NCBI GenBank assembly: GCA_900465675.1
Contig: UBJR01000009.1
Coordinates: 1-64,000, forward strand
DNA: 64,000 nt
Reading direction: 5' to 3'
Source: Hyphomicrobiales bacterium
GTDB taxonomy: Bacteria > Pseudomonadota > Alphaproteobacteria > Rhizobiales > Rhizobiaceae
Positions 24,887 to 34,814 of the stretch are shown piece after piece (position 1 is the first letter of the stretch; every line of letters begins with the position of its first letter). Below the pieces are notes generated by a model. That model was not told where the DNA came from. It did no database searches and saw only the letters and a program-made list of their open reading frames with translations. The translations under genes were made by a program, and so were the position numbers.

Positions 24887-26947
24887 ATAGAGCAGAGTGC
24901 GGACCGCCTGTCCGCGCTCGCTGGTCAGTTCCGGATCCCGCTCGATCAGATAGGCTGCGTCCTTGCGGGCGATCTCCAGCAGGTCGGCATGCGCCTCTAG
25001 GCTGGCGATGCGAAAACCGGGTGTTCCGGATTGCCGGGTGCCCAGCAATTCGCCTTCACCGCGCAGCTTCAGATCCTCCTCGGCGATCCGGAAGCCATCT
25101 TCGGTTTCCCGCATGATCGTCAAGCGCGCGTGTCCGGTCTCCCCAAGCGGCCCCTTGTAGAGCAGGATGCAGGTGGACGCCTCGTCGCCGCGCCCGACAC
25201 GGCCGCGCAGCTGGTGCAGCTGCGCAAGCCCGAAACGCTCGGCATGCTCGATGACCATGATCGTCGCGTCGGGCACGTCGACCCCCACTTCGACGACGGT
25301 TGTTGCCACCAGCAGCCGGATCTCGCCGTTCTTGAACGCCATCATCACGGCATCTTTTTCCGGCCCGCTCATGCGCCCGTGAATCAACCCGATACCGGGG
25401 CCGAGCGCCGAGGTCAGTGTCGAATGCCGCTCTTCGGCGGACATCAGATCCAGCTCTTCGGATTCTTCCACCAGCGGGCAGATCCAATAAGCTTTCTTGC
25501 CCTCGGCCAATGCGCTCTTCAGCCGCTGGACGATATCGCCGGTACGTTCGTTCGGAATGGTGATCGTCTGGATCGGTTTGCGCCCCGCCGGCTTCTCGGT
25601 GAGCTTCGAGACATCCATGTCGCCGAAGGCGGCGAGCACCAGCGTGCGCGGGATGGGGGTCGCGGTCATCACCAGCATGTGCGGCGAGATGCCCTTGGCG
25701 GTGAGCCGCAGGCGCTGGTGAACACCGAAGCGATGCTGCTCGTCGACAACGGCCAGCATCAGGTTCTTGTAGCTGACGCTATCCTGGAAGAGCGCATGCG
25801 TGCCGATGATGATCTGAGCCTCGCCGGAGGCAATGCGCTCAAGAATGTCCTCGCGCTCGCGCCCCTTGGTACGGCCCGTCAGCACCTCGATGCGAAGACC
25901 GGCAGCCGCGCCGAATTTCGAGATCGTCGCATGATGCTGCCGCGCCAGGATTTCCGTCGGGGCCATCAGCACCGCCTGGCCGCCGCTTTCGATCACCGCC
26001 GCCATCGCCAGTAGCGCCACGAGCGTCTTGCCGGAACCGACATCGCCCTGCAGAAGGCGGAGCATCCGGTCTTCGCTCGCCATGTCTTTCAGCACTTCGG
26101 CGATCGCCTGCGTCTGGCTCCCTGTCGGCGAAAAGGGTAGAGATTGCAATATCGTGCTGCTGATTTCTCCAGTAGCACTTACGGGTTGGCCGGAGACTTT
26201 CCGCAATCGTTGCCTGACAAGGCTCAGCGACAGCTGGCCAGCCAGAAATTCGTCATAGGCAAGGCGCCGGCGCGCCGGCGCCTGCGGATCGATATCGGCC
26301 GCATCCTGCGGTTCATGCAGCATATGGAAGCTGTCGCGAATGGTCGGGAGGGCCTGCTTTTGCGTCAGGGCCAGATCGATCCACTCTGGAAGCTCGGGCA
26401 TGCGCGGCAAGCCGGCTTCGATGATCTTGCGCAGGGTCTTCGGCGATAGGCCGGCGGTCAGCGGATAGACAGGCTCGACCAGCGGCAGGTTCTCGGCCTC
26501 GCTCGCCTTCACGATGTAATCGGGATGCACCATCGTCGCCCGGCCATTGAACCAGTCGACCTTGCCGCTGACTGTCACCTCTTCATCGAGCGGCAGCTGT
26601 TTCTCCAGCCAGTTGGCCTGCCCGCGGAAGAACACAAGACCAAGCTCGCCGGTCTCGTCATGCAGGAACACCCGGTAGGGAATATTGCTCTTGCCGCGCG
26701 GTGGCGCCTGATGCCGGTCGACCCGCCCGGTGATCGTCACGATCGCGCCCTGCGGCGCCCGCGCGATGCCCGGCTGATTGCGCCGGTCGACGATTGAAGA
26801 CGGCGCATGAAACAGCAGATCGACGATCCGCGTATCCTCGGGCGTCTCGCGGCCGAGCAGCTTGACCAGCAGTTCCGCGATCTTCGGACCAACGCCTGCA
26901 AGAGCCGAAACAGGAGAAAACAGCGGATCGAGAATGGTGGGACGCAT
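24842..26947 (-). CDS. recG: ATP-dependent DNA helicase RecG
   Basis: The 701-residue helicase remodels stalled replication forks and Holliday junctions. It has the N-terminal wedge/OB domain (VTITGRVDRHQAPP), then helicase motifs: Walker A GDVGSGKT, DEQHRFG box II, motif III TATPIPRT and the C-terminal RFGLAQLHQLRGRVGRGDE. Start MRPTILDPLF was chosen because it matches family length; the upstream TTG is less likely. The terminal 45 bases overlap the DUF502 gene in the opposite direction. Confidence 0.96.
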   Translation of the reverse strand: MRPTILDPLFSPVSALAGVGPKIAELLVKLLGRETPEDTRIVDLLFHAPSSIVDRRNQPGIARAPQGAIVTITGRVDRHQAPPRGKSNIPYRVFLHDETGELGLVFFRGQANWLEKQLPLDEEVTVSGKVDWFNGRATMVHPDYIVKASEAENLPLVEPVYPLTAGLSPKTLRKIIEAGLPRMPELPEWIDLALTQKQALPTIRDSFHMLHEPQDAADIDPQAPARRRLAYDEFLAGQLSLSLVRQRLRKVSGQPVSATGEISSTILQSLPFSPTGSQTQAIAEVLKDMASEDRMLRLLQGDVGSGKTLVALLAMAAVIESGGQAVLMAPTEILARQHHATISKFGAAAGLRIEVLTGRTKGREREDILERIASGEAQIIIGTHALFQDSVSYKNLMLAVVDEQHRFGVHQRLRLTAKGISPHMLVMTATPIPRTLVLAAFGDMDVSKLTEKPAGRKPIQTITIPNERTGDIVQRLKSALAEGKKAYWICPLVEESEELDLMSAEERHSTLTSALGPGIGLIHGRMSGPEKDAVMMAFKNGEIRLLVATTVVEVGVDVPDATIMVIEHAERFGLAQLHQLRGRVGRGDEASTCILLYKGPLGETGHARLTIMRETEDGFRIAEEDLKLRGEGELLGTRQSGTPGFRIASLEAHADLLEIARKDAAYLIERDPELTSERGQAVRTLLYLFRRDEAIRFLHAG

Positions 26948-27039
26948 GGCGGCAAAATGCGATGAACAATAGGGCCTTGGCAAGGCTGACAACGCGCTTT
27001 CGAGGGGCTATAGAGGCGCATCAACAGGAAGGTACTGCC

Positions 27040-27357
27040 ATGACAGGTGTGACACTCTCGAGCGCCGGGCTTGATCCGCGCCGCCGCCGGATCTTGTTCC
27101 GTTGCTGGCACCGGGGGCTGCGCGAAATGGATCTGGTCTTCGGCCAGTTCGCCGAAGCCGAGATCGCCACGCTCTCGGACGCCGAACTCGATGAGCTCGA
27201 GACCATCATGGGCGAGGAAGACAACGATCTGGTGCGCTGGGTGATGGGAACATGGCCGGTACCGGAGCGTTTCCAGACGCCGATGTTCCAGCGCATCGCC
27301 GCCTTCAAGCCGGACTTCGAATATCCCGCCGATACCGCCTCCAGGAAACCGGAATGA
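27040..27357 (+). CDS. sdhE: FAD assembly factor SdhE
   Basis: The 105-residue protein matches the SdhE/Sdh5 (DUF339) family, needed to attach FAD covalently to succinate dehydrogenase flavoprotein. The RGLREMDLVFGQF stretch contains the RGxxE signature that contacts the flavin site. AGGAAGG precedes the ATG by 7 bases. Its stop overlaps the start of mfd (ATGA), an arrangement found in many alphaproteobacteria. Confidence 0.93.
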   Translation: MTGVTLSSAGLDPRRRRILFRCWHRGLREMDLVFGQFAEAEIATLSDAELDELETIMGEEDNDLVRWVMGTWPVPERFQTPMFQRIAAFKPDFEYPADTASRKPE

Positions 27358-30300
27358 TTTCAGGATTTGACGCAAAGAAGCTCGCAGCCGCCGCCGAGCC
27401 GCTGACGATCGGCAACGTGCCCGCAGGCATGGAGCCGATGCTGCTCGCCGAACTGGCGCGCGCCGGCCGCCCGGTCGCCTATGTTCTTTCGGACGGCCAT
27501 CGTATGGCCGATCTGGAACAGATGCTGAGCTTCGTTGCGCCCGATATCCCAGTGCTGACGCTGCCCGCCTGGGACTGTCTGCCGTATGACCGCGTCTCGC
27601 CAAGCGCCGATACCTCGGCCCGCCGTCTGGCGGCGCTGAGCGGCCTGATCGCGCATCAGAAGAAGCCGCATGCGGCAATCGTTCTCGTCACCGTCAATGC
27701 GATGCTGCAGAAGGTCGCGCCGCAGGATGTGATTGAAAGCCTGGCGTTTTCGGCCCGTCCCGGCAATCAGGTCCGCATGGACGATATTGCCGGCCGCCTG
27801 GAGCGCAACGGCTTCGATCGTGTCGCGACAGTGCGCGAAGTCGGCGAGTACGCCGTGCGCGGCGGCATTCTCGATGTCTTCGTGCCGGGCTCGGAAGAGC
27901 CGGTTCGCCTCGATTTCTTCGGCGATACGCTGGAGAGCATCCGCAGCTTCGATCCGGCCAGCCAGCGGACGACGGGGCAGGTGCGCTCGCTCGATCTCAA
28001 TCCGATGAGCGAAGTGACGCTGACCCCGGATACGATCAGCCGCTTCCGCAAGAATTACCTTTCGTCCTTTGGTGCCGCGACCCGCGACGATGCGCTCTAT
28101 CTGGCCGTCTCCGAAGGGCGCCGCTATCCGGGTATGGAACACTGGCTGCCGCTCTTCTACGAGAAGCTCGACACGGTCTTCGATTATCTGAAGGGCTTTC
28201 AGCTCGTCACCGACCATACGGTTCGAGAAGCCGCCGAAGAGCGCTCCAAGCTGGTCCTCGACTATTACGATGCCCGCCTCAGTTCCGGCCAGCCAGCCAA
28301 GGGCCAGATGTCGCAGGGGACACCCTACAAGCCTGTTACCCCCGGCCAGCTCTATCTCGACAGCAAGACCTTTGCGACAACGCTGGATGCCTTCAACGCC
28401 ATCCGCATGTCGCCCTTTAACGAGCATGAGGGCGAAGCGCGCCGCGTCGTCAATATCGACGCCCGCCAGGGCGAGCGCTGGGCGCGCTCGAACGCTGAAG
28501 GCGCTGGTAATGCCGAACGCGTCAATGTCTTCGACGTCGTCGTCAAGTATATCGCCGACAAGCGCACAGGCGGCGCCAAGGTGTTGATCACTGCCTGGAC
28601 GGAAGGCTCGCTGGAGCGGCTCCTGCAGGTGCTGAACGAGCACGGCCTTGAACGCGTCAAGCCGATCGAGGCGCTGAAGGACATCGGCAGCCTTGGGAAG
28701 GGCGAGGCGGCAGCGGCCGTCTTCAGCCTGGAGGCCGGTTTCGAAACCGGCGATCTGATCGTTATCGGCGAACAGGATATTCTCGGCGACCGCATGGTAC
28801 GCCGCTCAAAGCGCCGCAAGCGCGCCGCCGATTTCATCTCCGAAGTCGCGGGTCTCGACGAAGGCTCGATCGTCGTCCACGCCGAGCACGGTATCGGCCG
28901 GTTCATCGGCCTCAGAACCATCGAGGCAGCCGGCGCGCCGCATGCCTGCCTCGAGCTGCAGTATGCCGACGAGGCCAAGCTTTTCCTGCCGGTCGAAAAC
29001 ATCGATCTTCTGTCGCGCTATGGCGGCGAAGGGACCGAAGCCAGCCTCGACAAGCTCGGCGGCGGCGCATGGCAGATGCGCAAGGCCAAGCTCAAGAAGC
29101 GCCTGCTCGATATGGCCGATGCGCTGATCCGCATCGCCGCCGAACGCCTGACGCGCCACGCGCCGGTGCTGACGACGCCCGAGGGCCTTTACGACGAGTT
29201 CGCCGCCCGCTTCCCCTATGACGAGACGGAAGATCAGGATACCGCCATCGAGGCCGTACGCGGTGATCTCGCCGCCGGCCGTCCGATGGATCGCCTCGTT
29301 TGCGGCGACGTCGGCTTCGGCAAGACCGAGGTGGCGCTGCGCGCGGCCTTCGTCGCGGCGATGAATGGCGTCCAGGTCGCGGTCGTCGTGCCGACGACGC
29401 TGCTGTCGCGCCAGCATTTCAAGACATTCTCCGAGCGCTTCCGCGGCCTGCCGATCCGCGTCCAGCAGGCATCGCGCCTCGTTGGCTCCAAGGATCTGGC
29501 GCTGACCAAGAAGGAAGTCGCCGACGGCAAGACCGATATCGTCGTCGGCACCCATGCGCTGCTCGGCGCCGGTATCAACTTCGCCAATCTCGGCCTGCTG
29601 ATCATCGACGAGGAACAGCACTTCGGCGTCAAGCACAAGGAACGCCTGAAGGAGCTGAAGAGCGACGTCCACGTGCTGACGCTTTCGGCAACGCCGATCC
29701 CGCGCACGCTGCAGCTGGCGATGACCGGTGTGCGCGAGCTGTCGCTGATCACCACGCCGCCGGTCGACCGCATGGCGGTGCGCACCTTCATCTCGCCCTT
29801 CGACAGCCTAGTGATCCGCGAAACGCTGATGCGCGAGCATTATCGCGGCGGCCAGAGCTTCTATGTCTGCCCGCGTCTTGCCGATCTGGAAGACGTGCAC
29901 GCCTTCCTGCAATCCGACGTGCCGGAGCTGAAGGTCGCCGTCGCCCACGGCCAGATGCCGGCCGGCGAGCTCGAAGACATCATGAATGCCTTCTATGAAG
30001 GCCGTTACGACGTGCTGCTATCGACGACGATCGTCGAGTCGGGCCTCGACGTGCCGACCGCCAATACGCTGATCGTCCACCGCGCCGACATGTTCGGTCT
30101 CGCGCAGCTCTACCAGCTGCGCGGCCGCGTCGGCCGTTCGAAGGTGCGCGCCTTCGCGCTCTTCACGCTGCCGGTCAACAAAGTGCTGACGGCGACCGCC
30201 GAACGCCGTCTGAAGGTGCTGCAGTCGCTGGATACGCTGGGCGCCGGTTTCCAGCTCGCCAGCCACGACCTCGATATCCGCGGCGCGGGCAACCTGCTCG

Positions 30301-30860
30301 GCGAGGAACAGTCTGGCCATATCAAGGAAGTCGGCTTCGAGCTCTATCAGCAGATGCTCGAGGAAGCGGTTGCCGAAGTGAAGGGCGTCGACGAGATCGC
30401 CGATACCGGCTGGTCACCCCAGATTTCCGTCGGCACGCCTGTGATGATCCCGGACAACTATGTTCCCGATCTGCATCTGCGCATGGCGCTGTACCGCCGT
30501 CTCGGTGAAATCACCGAACTCAAGGAAATCGACGGCTTCGGCGCCGAGATGATCGACCGCTTCGGCCCGATGCCGATCGAGGTCCAGCATCTTCTCAAGA
30601 TCGTCTATGTGAAGTCGCTCTGCCGTATCGCCAATGTCGAAAAGCTGGATGCCGGCCCGAAGGGCATCGTCGTCCAGTTCCGCAACAAGGAATTCCCGAA
30701 CCCGGCAAACCTGGTCGGCTATATCGCCAAGCAGGGCTCGATGGCGAAGATCCGCCCGGACCACAGCCTGTTCCTGACCCGCGATCTGCCGACGCCGGAA
30801 AAACGGCTGCAGGGCGCAGCCGTCATCATGACGCAACTCGCGGAATTGGCGAAGGCATAG
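27354..30860 (+). CDS. mfd: Transcription-repair coupling factor
   Basis: The 1168-residue translocase removes RNA polymerase stalled at DNA damage and recruits UvrA. It shows the N-terminal UvrB-homology region (VATVREVGEYAVRGGILDVF), the RNA-polymerase-interacting domain (VHAEHGIGRF), helicase motifs including GDVGFGKT, DEEQHFG and SATPIPRT, and the C-terminal TRCF domain. Length fits the family. It overlaps the end of sdhE, so the start is fixed by the ATGA junction. uvrA is also in this window. Confidence 0.97.
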   Translation: MISGFDAKKLAAAAEPLTIGNVPAGMEPMLLAELARAGRPVAYVLSDGHRMADLEQMLSFVAPDIPVLTLPAWDCLPYDRVSPSADTSARRLAALSGLIAHQKKPHAAIVLVTVNAMLQKVAPQDVIESLAFSARPGNQVRMDDIAGRLERNGFDRVATVREVGEYAVRGGILDVFVPGSEEPVRLDFFGDTLESIRSFDPASQRTTGQVRSLDLNPMSEVTLTPDTISRFRKNYLSSFGAATRDDALYLAVSEGRRYPGMEHWLPLFYEKLDTVFDYLKGFQLVTDHTVREAAEERSKLVLDYYDARLSSGQPAKGQMSQGTPYKPVTPGQLYLDSKTFATTLDAFNAIRMSPFNEHEGEARRVVNIDARQGERWARSNAEGAGNAERVNVFDVVVKYIADKRTGGAKVLITAWTEGSLERLLQVLNEHGLERVKPIEALKDIGSLGKGEAAAAVFSLEAGFETGDLIVIGEQDILGDRMVRRSKRRKRAADFISEVAGLDEGSIVVHAEHGIGRFIGLRTIEAAGAPHACLELQYADEAKLFLPVENIDLLSRYGGEGTEASLDKLGGGAWQMRKAKLKKRLLDMADALIRIAAERLTRHAPVLTTPEGLYDEFAARFPYDETEDQDTAIEAVRGDLAAGRPMDRLVCGDVGFGKTEVALRAAFVAAMNGVQVAVVVPTTLLSRQHFKTFSERFRGLPIRVQQASRLVGSKDLALTKKEVADGKTDIVVGTHALLGAGINFANLGLLIIDEEQHFGVKHKERLKELKSDVHVLTLSATPIPRTLQLAMTGVRELSLITTPPVDRMAVRTFISPFDSLVIRETLMREHYRGGQSFYVCPRLADLEDVHAFLQSDVPELKVAVAHGQMPAGELEDIMNAFYEGRYDVLLSTTIVESGLDVPTANTLIVHRADMFGLAQLYQLRGRVGRSKVRAFALFTLPVNKVLTATAERRLKVLQSLDTLGAGFQLASHDLDIRGAGNLLGEEQSGHIKEVGFELYQQMLEEAVAEVKGVDEIADTGWSPQISVGTPVMIPDNYVPDLHLRMALYRRLGEITELKEIDGFGAEMIDRFGPMPIEVQHLLKIVYVKSLCRIANVEKLDAGPKGIVVQFRNKEFPNPANLVGYIAKQGSMAKIRPDHSLFLTRDLPTPEKRLQGAAVIMTQLAELAKA

Positions 30861-30866
30861 CCGGGA

Positions 30867-31538
30867 TCAATTCATCCCGGCGCGGGCTTCGGCCTTTGCC
30901 TTGGCGATATCGCGCAGCGCTCCGGCGATCACGTCGGGCGTCTGTGCGCCGCTGACGGCATATTGCTGGTCGAAGATGAAGAACGGCACGCCGTTGACGC
31001 CCATCTTTTGCGCCGCCTCGATCTCGCCGATGACGAGATCCTTGTCGGCGTCGGAAGCCAGCAGCGAGGCGGTGACGGCGCGGTCGAGACCGGCTTTCTC
31101 GGCGATATCGAGCAACACGGCATGGTCGCCGACATTGCGGCCTTCCTCGAAATTCGCCTTGAACAGAGCGTTGACGACGCGGTCAGCTTTGTCGCGGTCC
31201 TCGATCATCGCCCAATGGATCAGGCGATGCGCGTCGAGCGTGTTCGGCCCGATCTTGATTGCTTCGAAATCGAAATTGATCCCGACGTCCTTGCCGAGAC
31301 CGGTGAGCATCTGATGGGCCTGCGCCACGCGCTCGGCGCCGCCGAGCTTTTCTTCCAGGCTCTTCTTCTGATCGACGCCTTCGGGCGGATAATCGGGGTT
31401 CAGCCGGTAGGGGCGCCAGTTGATGTCGACGCCGACTTCGTCCTGCACCTCGGCAATCGCCAGCTCCAGCCGCGCCTTGCCGAGATAGCACCAGGGGCAG
31501 ACGACATCCGAGATGACGTCGATGGTGATGCGTTCCAT
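30867..31538 (-). CDS. DsbA-family oxidoreductase, FrnE type
   Basis: A 223-residue cytoplasmic thioredoxin-fold protein (no signal peptide) with C14-P-W-C17 at the active site and an inserted helical domain, as in FrnE, a DsbA-like disulfide isomerase originally annotated in polyketide clusters. GVPFFIF carries the cis-Pro loop. It ends only six bases after the convergent mfd gene. The physiological substrate is not known. Confidence 0.88.
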   Translation of the reverse strand: MERITIDVISDVVCPWCYLGKARLELAIAEVQDEVGVDINWRPYRLNPDYPPEGVDQKKSLEEKLGGAERVAQAHQMLTGLGKDVGINFDFEAIKIGPNTLDAHRLIHWAMIEDRDKADRVVNALFKANFEEGRNVGDHAVLLDIAEKAGLDRAVTASLLASDADKDLVIGEIEAAQKMGVNGVPFFIFDQQYAVSGAQTPDVIAGALRDIAKAKAEARAGMN

Positions 31539-31623
31539 GGTGCTTTCCTTTTCTGGCTCGGGTGCTTCACGCCATCTATGCGTTCAGGCCGCCGACTTCA
31601 ACCAGGCAGGAAAAAGGAACCGC

Positions 31624-33426
31624 CTATTGGGCGCTTTGGTCCCACCAAGCCGGCAGCTGATAGCCATAGAGCGGCACCTTGTCGGGATGGCCGATGCGCT
31701 TGCTGCGGGCGATCCACTGCTGGTCGATGTGATAGAGCGGCAGCACGTAGTGGCCGGACAGCAGCAGACGATCGTGTGAGCGGACGGCGGCGGTGAAATC
31801 CTCGTCGGAACGCGCCGCCAGCAGGTGCTTGATCGCGGTATCGACATCGGGATCGGCGACACCGGCGAAGTTCGAGCTGCCTTCGCGGTCGCGGCTGGCC
31901 GAGGCCCAATAGGAAAGCTGCTCATTGCCCGGAGACAGCGACGAGACGTAGGATTTGACGATGACGTCGTAGTCGAAGCTGTTGGTCCGGCTCTGATATT
32001 GCGAATCGTCGACGGTGCGGATGGAGACCGTGATTCCCAGCGTCTGCAGCGAGCGCTGATAGGCGATCGCCAGTTTCTCCTGGTCGGCGTTCTGGGTCAT
32101 GATCTCGAAGGAGAGCGGCTTGCCCTTGTTATCGGTCATCTTGCCGTTCTTGATCGAATATCCGGCTTCCTTCAGCACGTCGACGGCCTGCTTCAGCACC
32201 TTGCGGTCGCGGCCCGAGCCATCGGTGACAGGCAGCTTGTAGGTACCATTGAGGATTTCAGGATCGATCTTGTCCTTGAGCGGCCCGAGCATCGCCAGTT
32301 CGCGCTCGTCGGCCGGGACACCGACGCTCGAGAGCGCGGAATTCTGCCAGAAACTTTCCGTGCGCTTGTAGGCGCCGGAAAACAGGTTCTTGTTCGCCCA
32401 TTCGAAATCGAAGATCAGCGAAAGGCCTTCGCGCAGCTTGAGATTTTGGAACATCGGCCGGCGGGTGTTGAAGACGAAGCCGAACATGCCGCTCGGCAGC
32501 TGTGGCTCGAACGTATCCTTGATGACGGCGCCGGAGCTGACAGCCGGGAAATTATAGGCGGTCGCCCAATGACCGGGACTTCCGTCCGGATAGACGTCGA
32601 CATCGCCCTTCTTGAAGGCCTCGAACAGCGTCGTGTCCTGCAGGAAATACTGCACGGTGATCCGGTCGTAATTGTCCATCCCGACCTTGGAGGGGATGTC
32701 CTTGCCCCAATAGTTCGGATCGCGCTCGTAGGTGATGCTTTCGCCGGGCTTCACCGTCTTGATCTTGTAGGGCCCTGAACCAACCAGCGCCGTCAGCGAC
32801 GTGCGGTCGAAGGTCTCAGGGTCGACCAGGTGCTTGGGCAGAACAGGCATCAGCCCGAACACCATCGGCGTCTCGCGGTCGGCCTTGTCGTTGAAGGTGA
32901 AGCGCACGCTGCGATCGCCGATCTTCTCCATTTTCGACACGAGATTGAGCCGTGTCGAGAACGGCACGCGTCCCTTGTCGCGCAGCAGCTCGAAGGTGAA
33001 CATCACGTCGTCGGCGGTGACGGGCTGCCCATCGGCCCATTTGGCCTTGGGATTGAGGTTGAACTGGATGAAGGTCCGGTTGTCGTCCCATTCGACGGTT
33101 TCGGCCAAGAGGCCGTAGAGCGTGAAGGGCTCGTCGCGCGAGCGCTGCAGCAGCGATTCGTAGATAAGGTTGCCGTAATCGGGATCCCACATGCCGCGCG
33201 CCGTGGTCCGCATGCTCTTCAGGATGAAGGGATTGAGATTGTCGAAGGTACCGACCACGCCATAGGTGATATGGCCGCCCTTCTTGGCATCCGGATTGAC
33301 GTAGGAGAAGCTCTTGTAGTCCGGCGGCAGGGCCGGCTGCCCATGCATGGCGATGCCGTGCAGCGGCTCGGCAATGGCGGCACTGCAAAAGAGCGCAAAG
33401 ATGGCGGGCAGGGCGATCCGGAGCAT
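31624..33426 (-). CDS. Family 5 ABC substrate-binding protein, YejA-like
   Basis: The 600-residue periplasmic protein has a signal peptide ending AIAEP and the SBP_bac_5 (dipeptide/oligopeptide/nickel) fold. The N-terminal GIAMHGQPALPPDYKSFSYV is close to the YejA group, which binds peptides and microcin C. There are no permease or ATPase genes next to it, so it either serves a transporter encoded elsewhere or is a remnant duplicate. AAAGGAACG precedes the chosen ATG; the longer reading frame upstream has no ribosome site. Confidence 0.85.
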   Translation of the reverse strand: MLRIALPAIFALFCSAAIAEPLHGIAMHGQPALPPDYKSFSYVNPDAKKGGHITYGVVGTFDNLNPFILKSMRTTARGMWDPDYGNLIYESLLQRSRDEPFTLYGLLAETVEWDDNRTFIQFNLNPKAKWADGQPVTADDVMFTFELLRDKGRVPFSTRLNLVSKMEKIGDRSVRFTFNDKADRETPMVFGLMPVLPKHLVDPETFDRTSLTALVGSGPYKIKTVKPGESITYERDPNYWGKDIPSKVGMDNYDRITVQYFLQDTTLFEAFKKGDVDVYPDGSPGHWATAYNFPAVSSGAVIKDTFEPQLPSGMFGFVFNTRRPMFQNLKLREGLSLIFDFEWANKNLFSGAYKRTESFWQNSALSSVGVPADERELAMLGPLKDKIDPEILNGTYKLPVTDGSGRDRKVLKQAVDVLKEAGYSIKNGKMTDNKGKPLSFEIMTQNADQEKLAIAYQRSLQTLGITVSIRTVDDSQYQSRTNSFDYDVIVKSYVSSLSPGNEQLSYWASASRDREGSSNFAGVADPDVDTAIKHLLAARSDEDFTAAVRSHDRLLLSGHYVLPLYHIDQQWIARSKRIGHPDKVPLYGYQLPAWWDQSAQ

Positions 33427-33694
33427 CTTTCGTTCCTTTCCGGCAATGGCTCGATTCGCGCGAAGACTATCATGGAGCGCGCAAAATCGAACATTCTCAC
33501 CCTCAAATCTTTCCGAGCATCCAGAAATTGCCAAAGAAATACTGGATATCTGGAGCGCCTCAATGTAACAGGTGTTCCCGAGTTTCGGGGTCATGCATTT
33601 GCCTTATTGTTTTAAGAGGTGGAATGCCGAATGACCCGGTTGGAGAGGGCTGCAAATCGCGGTCCCGAATGGGTATCAGGAGACGGAATCCGCT

Positions 33695-34348
33695 ATGATG
33701 TTCAAGTCTGAAAAGAAAATGCGGGCAGCTCTGTCCGTTCTGGCCGTTGCTTTCGGCGCCGCTTCGGCACCGGTTGCTTCTTTCGCACAGGATGCAGCGA
33801 GCGCCCCTCAGCAGGCCGCCGGCGCACCGCGTCTCGGCTGGTACAAGACCTGCAGCAAGCAGGAAGACAACGACATCTGCGTCGTCCAGAACCTGATCCT
33901 CGCCAATGGCGGCCAGCTCGTCACCGCAGTCGGCCTCATCAGCGTTTCTGGCAAGGTCAACCGCAAGATTCTTCAGGTCTCGGTTCCGACCGCCCGCCTG
34001 ATCCCGCCCGGCATCATGATGCAGATCGACAACAACAAGGGCCAGAAGCTCGACTACGCCGTCTGCCTGCCCGACAAGTGCACGGCTGAACTGCCGCTGA
34101 CCGACGCGATGATCGCCAGCCTCAAGAAGGGCAGCGACGTGATCTTCACCTCGATCAACTTCCGCCGCGCTCCGAACCCGATCAAGATCTCGCTCGAAGG
34201 CTTCACCGGCGCTTACGATGGCGAAGCAGTTTCCGAATCGAAGCTTGCCGAAAGCCAGAAGAGCCTGCAGGACAGCATGCAGAAGAAGGCTGAAGAAGCC
34301 CGCAAGAAGCTGGAAGACGCACAGAACGCTGCCAAGACCGCTCAGTAA
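33695..34348 (+). CDS. IalB-like invasion-associated protein with coiled-coil tail
   Basis: The 217-residue exported protein has a signal peptide ending FAQDA and an IalB domain (about residues 45-170) containing the family cysteines, first seen in Bartonella invasion locus B. Its C-terminal 37 residues form a Lys/Glu/Ala-rich amphipathic helix, probably a coiled coil, absent from the minimal family. The homologous domain is common in plant-associated alphaproteobacteria and does not imply pathogenicity. A canonical terminator follows. Confidence 0.85.
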   Translation: MMFKSEKKMRAALSVLAVAFGAASAPVASFAQDAASAPQQAAGAPRLGWYKTCSKQEDNDICVVQNLILANGGQLVTAVGLISVSGKVNRKILQVSVPTARLIPPGIMMQIDNNKGQKLDYAVCLPDKCTAELPLTDAMIASLKKGSDVIFTSINFRRAPNPIKISLEGFTGAYDGEAVSESKLAESQKSLQDSMQKKAEEARKKLEDAQNAAKTAQ

Positions 34349-34370
34349 GCGTCTCGCATACCGTTTCAGA

Positions 34371-34398
34371 AAACCCGGCCATTGCGCCGGGTTTTTTT
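34371..34398 (+). terminator. Rho-independent terminator of the IalB-like gene
   Basis: AAACCCGGC pairs with GCCGGGTTT across CATTGC and is followed by seven T residues in total. Confidence 0.92.
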
Positions 34399-34414
34399 AT
34401 TGCCGTCGGCAAAG

Positions 34415-34438
34415 AAAAACCCCGCCGGAGCGGGGTTT
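34415..34438 (-). terminator. Rho-independent terminator of hspQ
   Basis: On the minus strand AAACCCCGC pairs with GCGGGGTTT across TCCG and runs into TTTTT, 22 bases after the hspQ stop. Confidence 0.9.
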
Positions 34439-34460
34439 GTTAGGCTTGGATCCGATGCGC

Positions 34461-34790
34461 TTAGTTGGCCAGGCTCATCTTGGGCTTGAACTGGCCTGTC
34501 GGCGCCATGTCGAAGATCTGGTAGACCTGCTCGTTACGGAGTGGCAGGCCGCTCTCGTCATTTTCCAGGTTCTGCTCCGAGACGTAGGCGACATATTCGT
34601 TCTCGTCGTTTTCGGCGAGCAGGTGGTAGAACGGCTGGTCCTTGCTGGGCCGAACTTCGGCCGGAATGGAATTCCACCATTCCTCCGTATTCGCAAATTC
34701 CGGATCGACGTCGAAAATCACTCCGCGAAACGGAAATACCTTATGCCGGACCACTTCACCGATACCGAACTTTGCAACTCTTTCTTTCAT
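34461..34790 (-). CDS. hspQ: Heat shock protein HspQ
   Basis: The 109-residue cytoplasmic protein belongs to the HspQ/YccV family (hemimethylated-DNA-binding domain). In E. coli it is a heat-shock protein that affects DnaA and the Lon protease. The conserved block GVIFDVDPEFANTEEWW and QPFYHLLAENDENEYVAYVSEQNL are recognisable. The ATG at 34790 follows AAGGAAG; the upstream in-frame ATG is too far from a ribosome site. Confidence 0.92.
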   Translation of the reverse strand: MKERVAKFGIGEVVRHKVFPFRGVIFDVDPEFANTEEWWNSIPAEVRPSKDQPFYHLLAENDENEYVAYVSEQNLENDESGLPLRNEQVYQIFDMAPTGQFKPKMSLAN

Positions 34791-34814
34791 GGTACGACTT
34801 CCTTTCATCACCAG

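Noticed and set aside
27252..27353. 5' extension of the mfd frame
   Set aside because: It overlaps sdhE in a different frame. The ATGA junction fixes the start at 27354.
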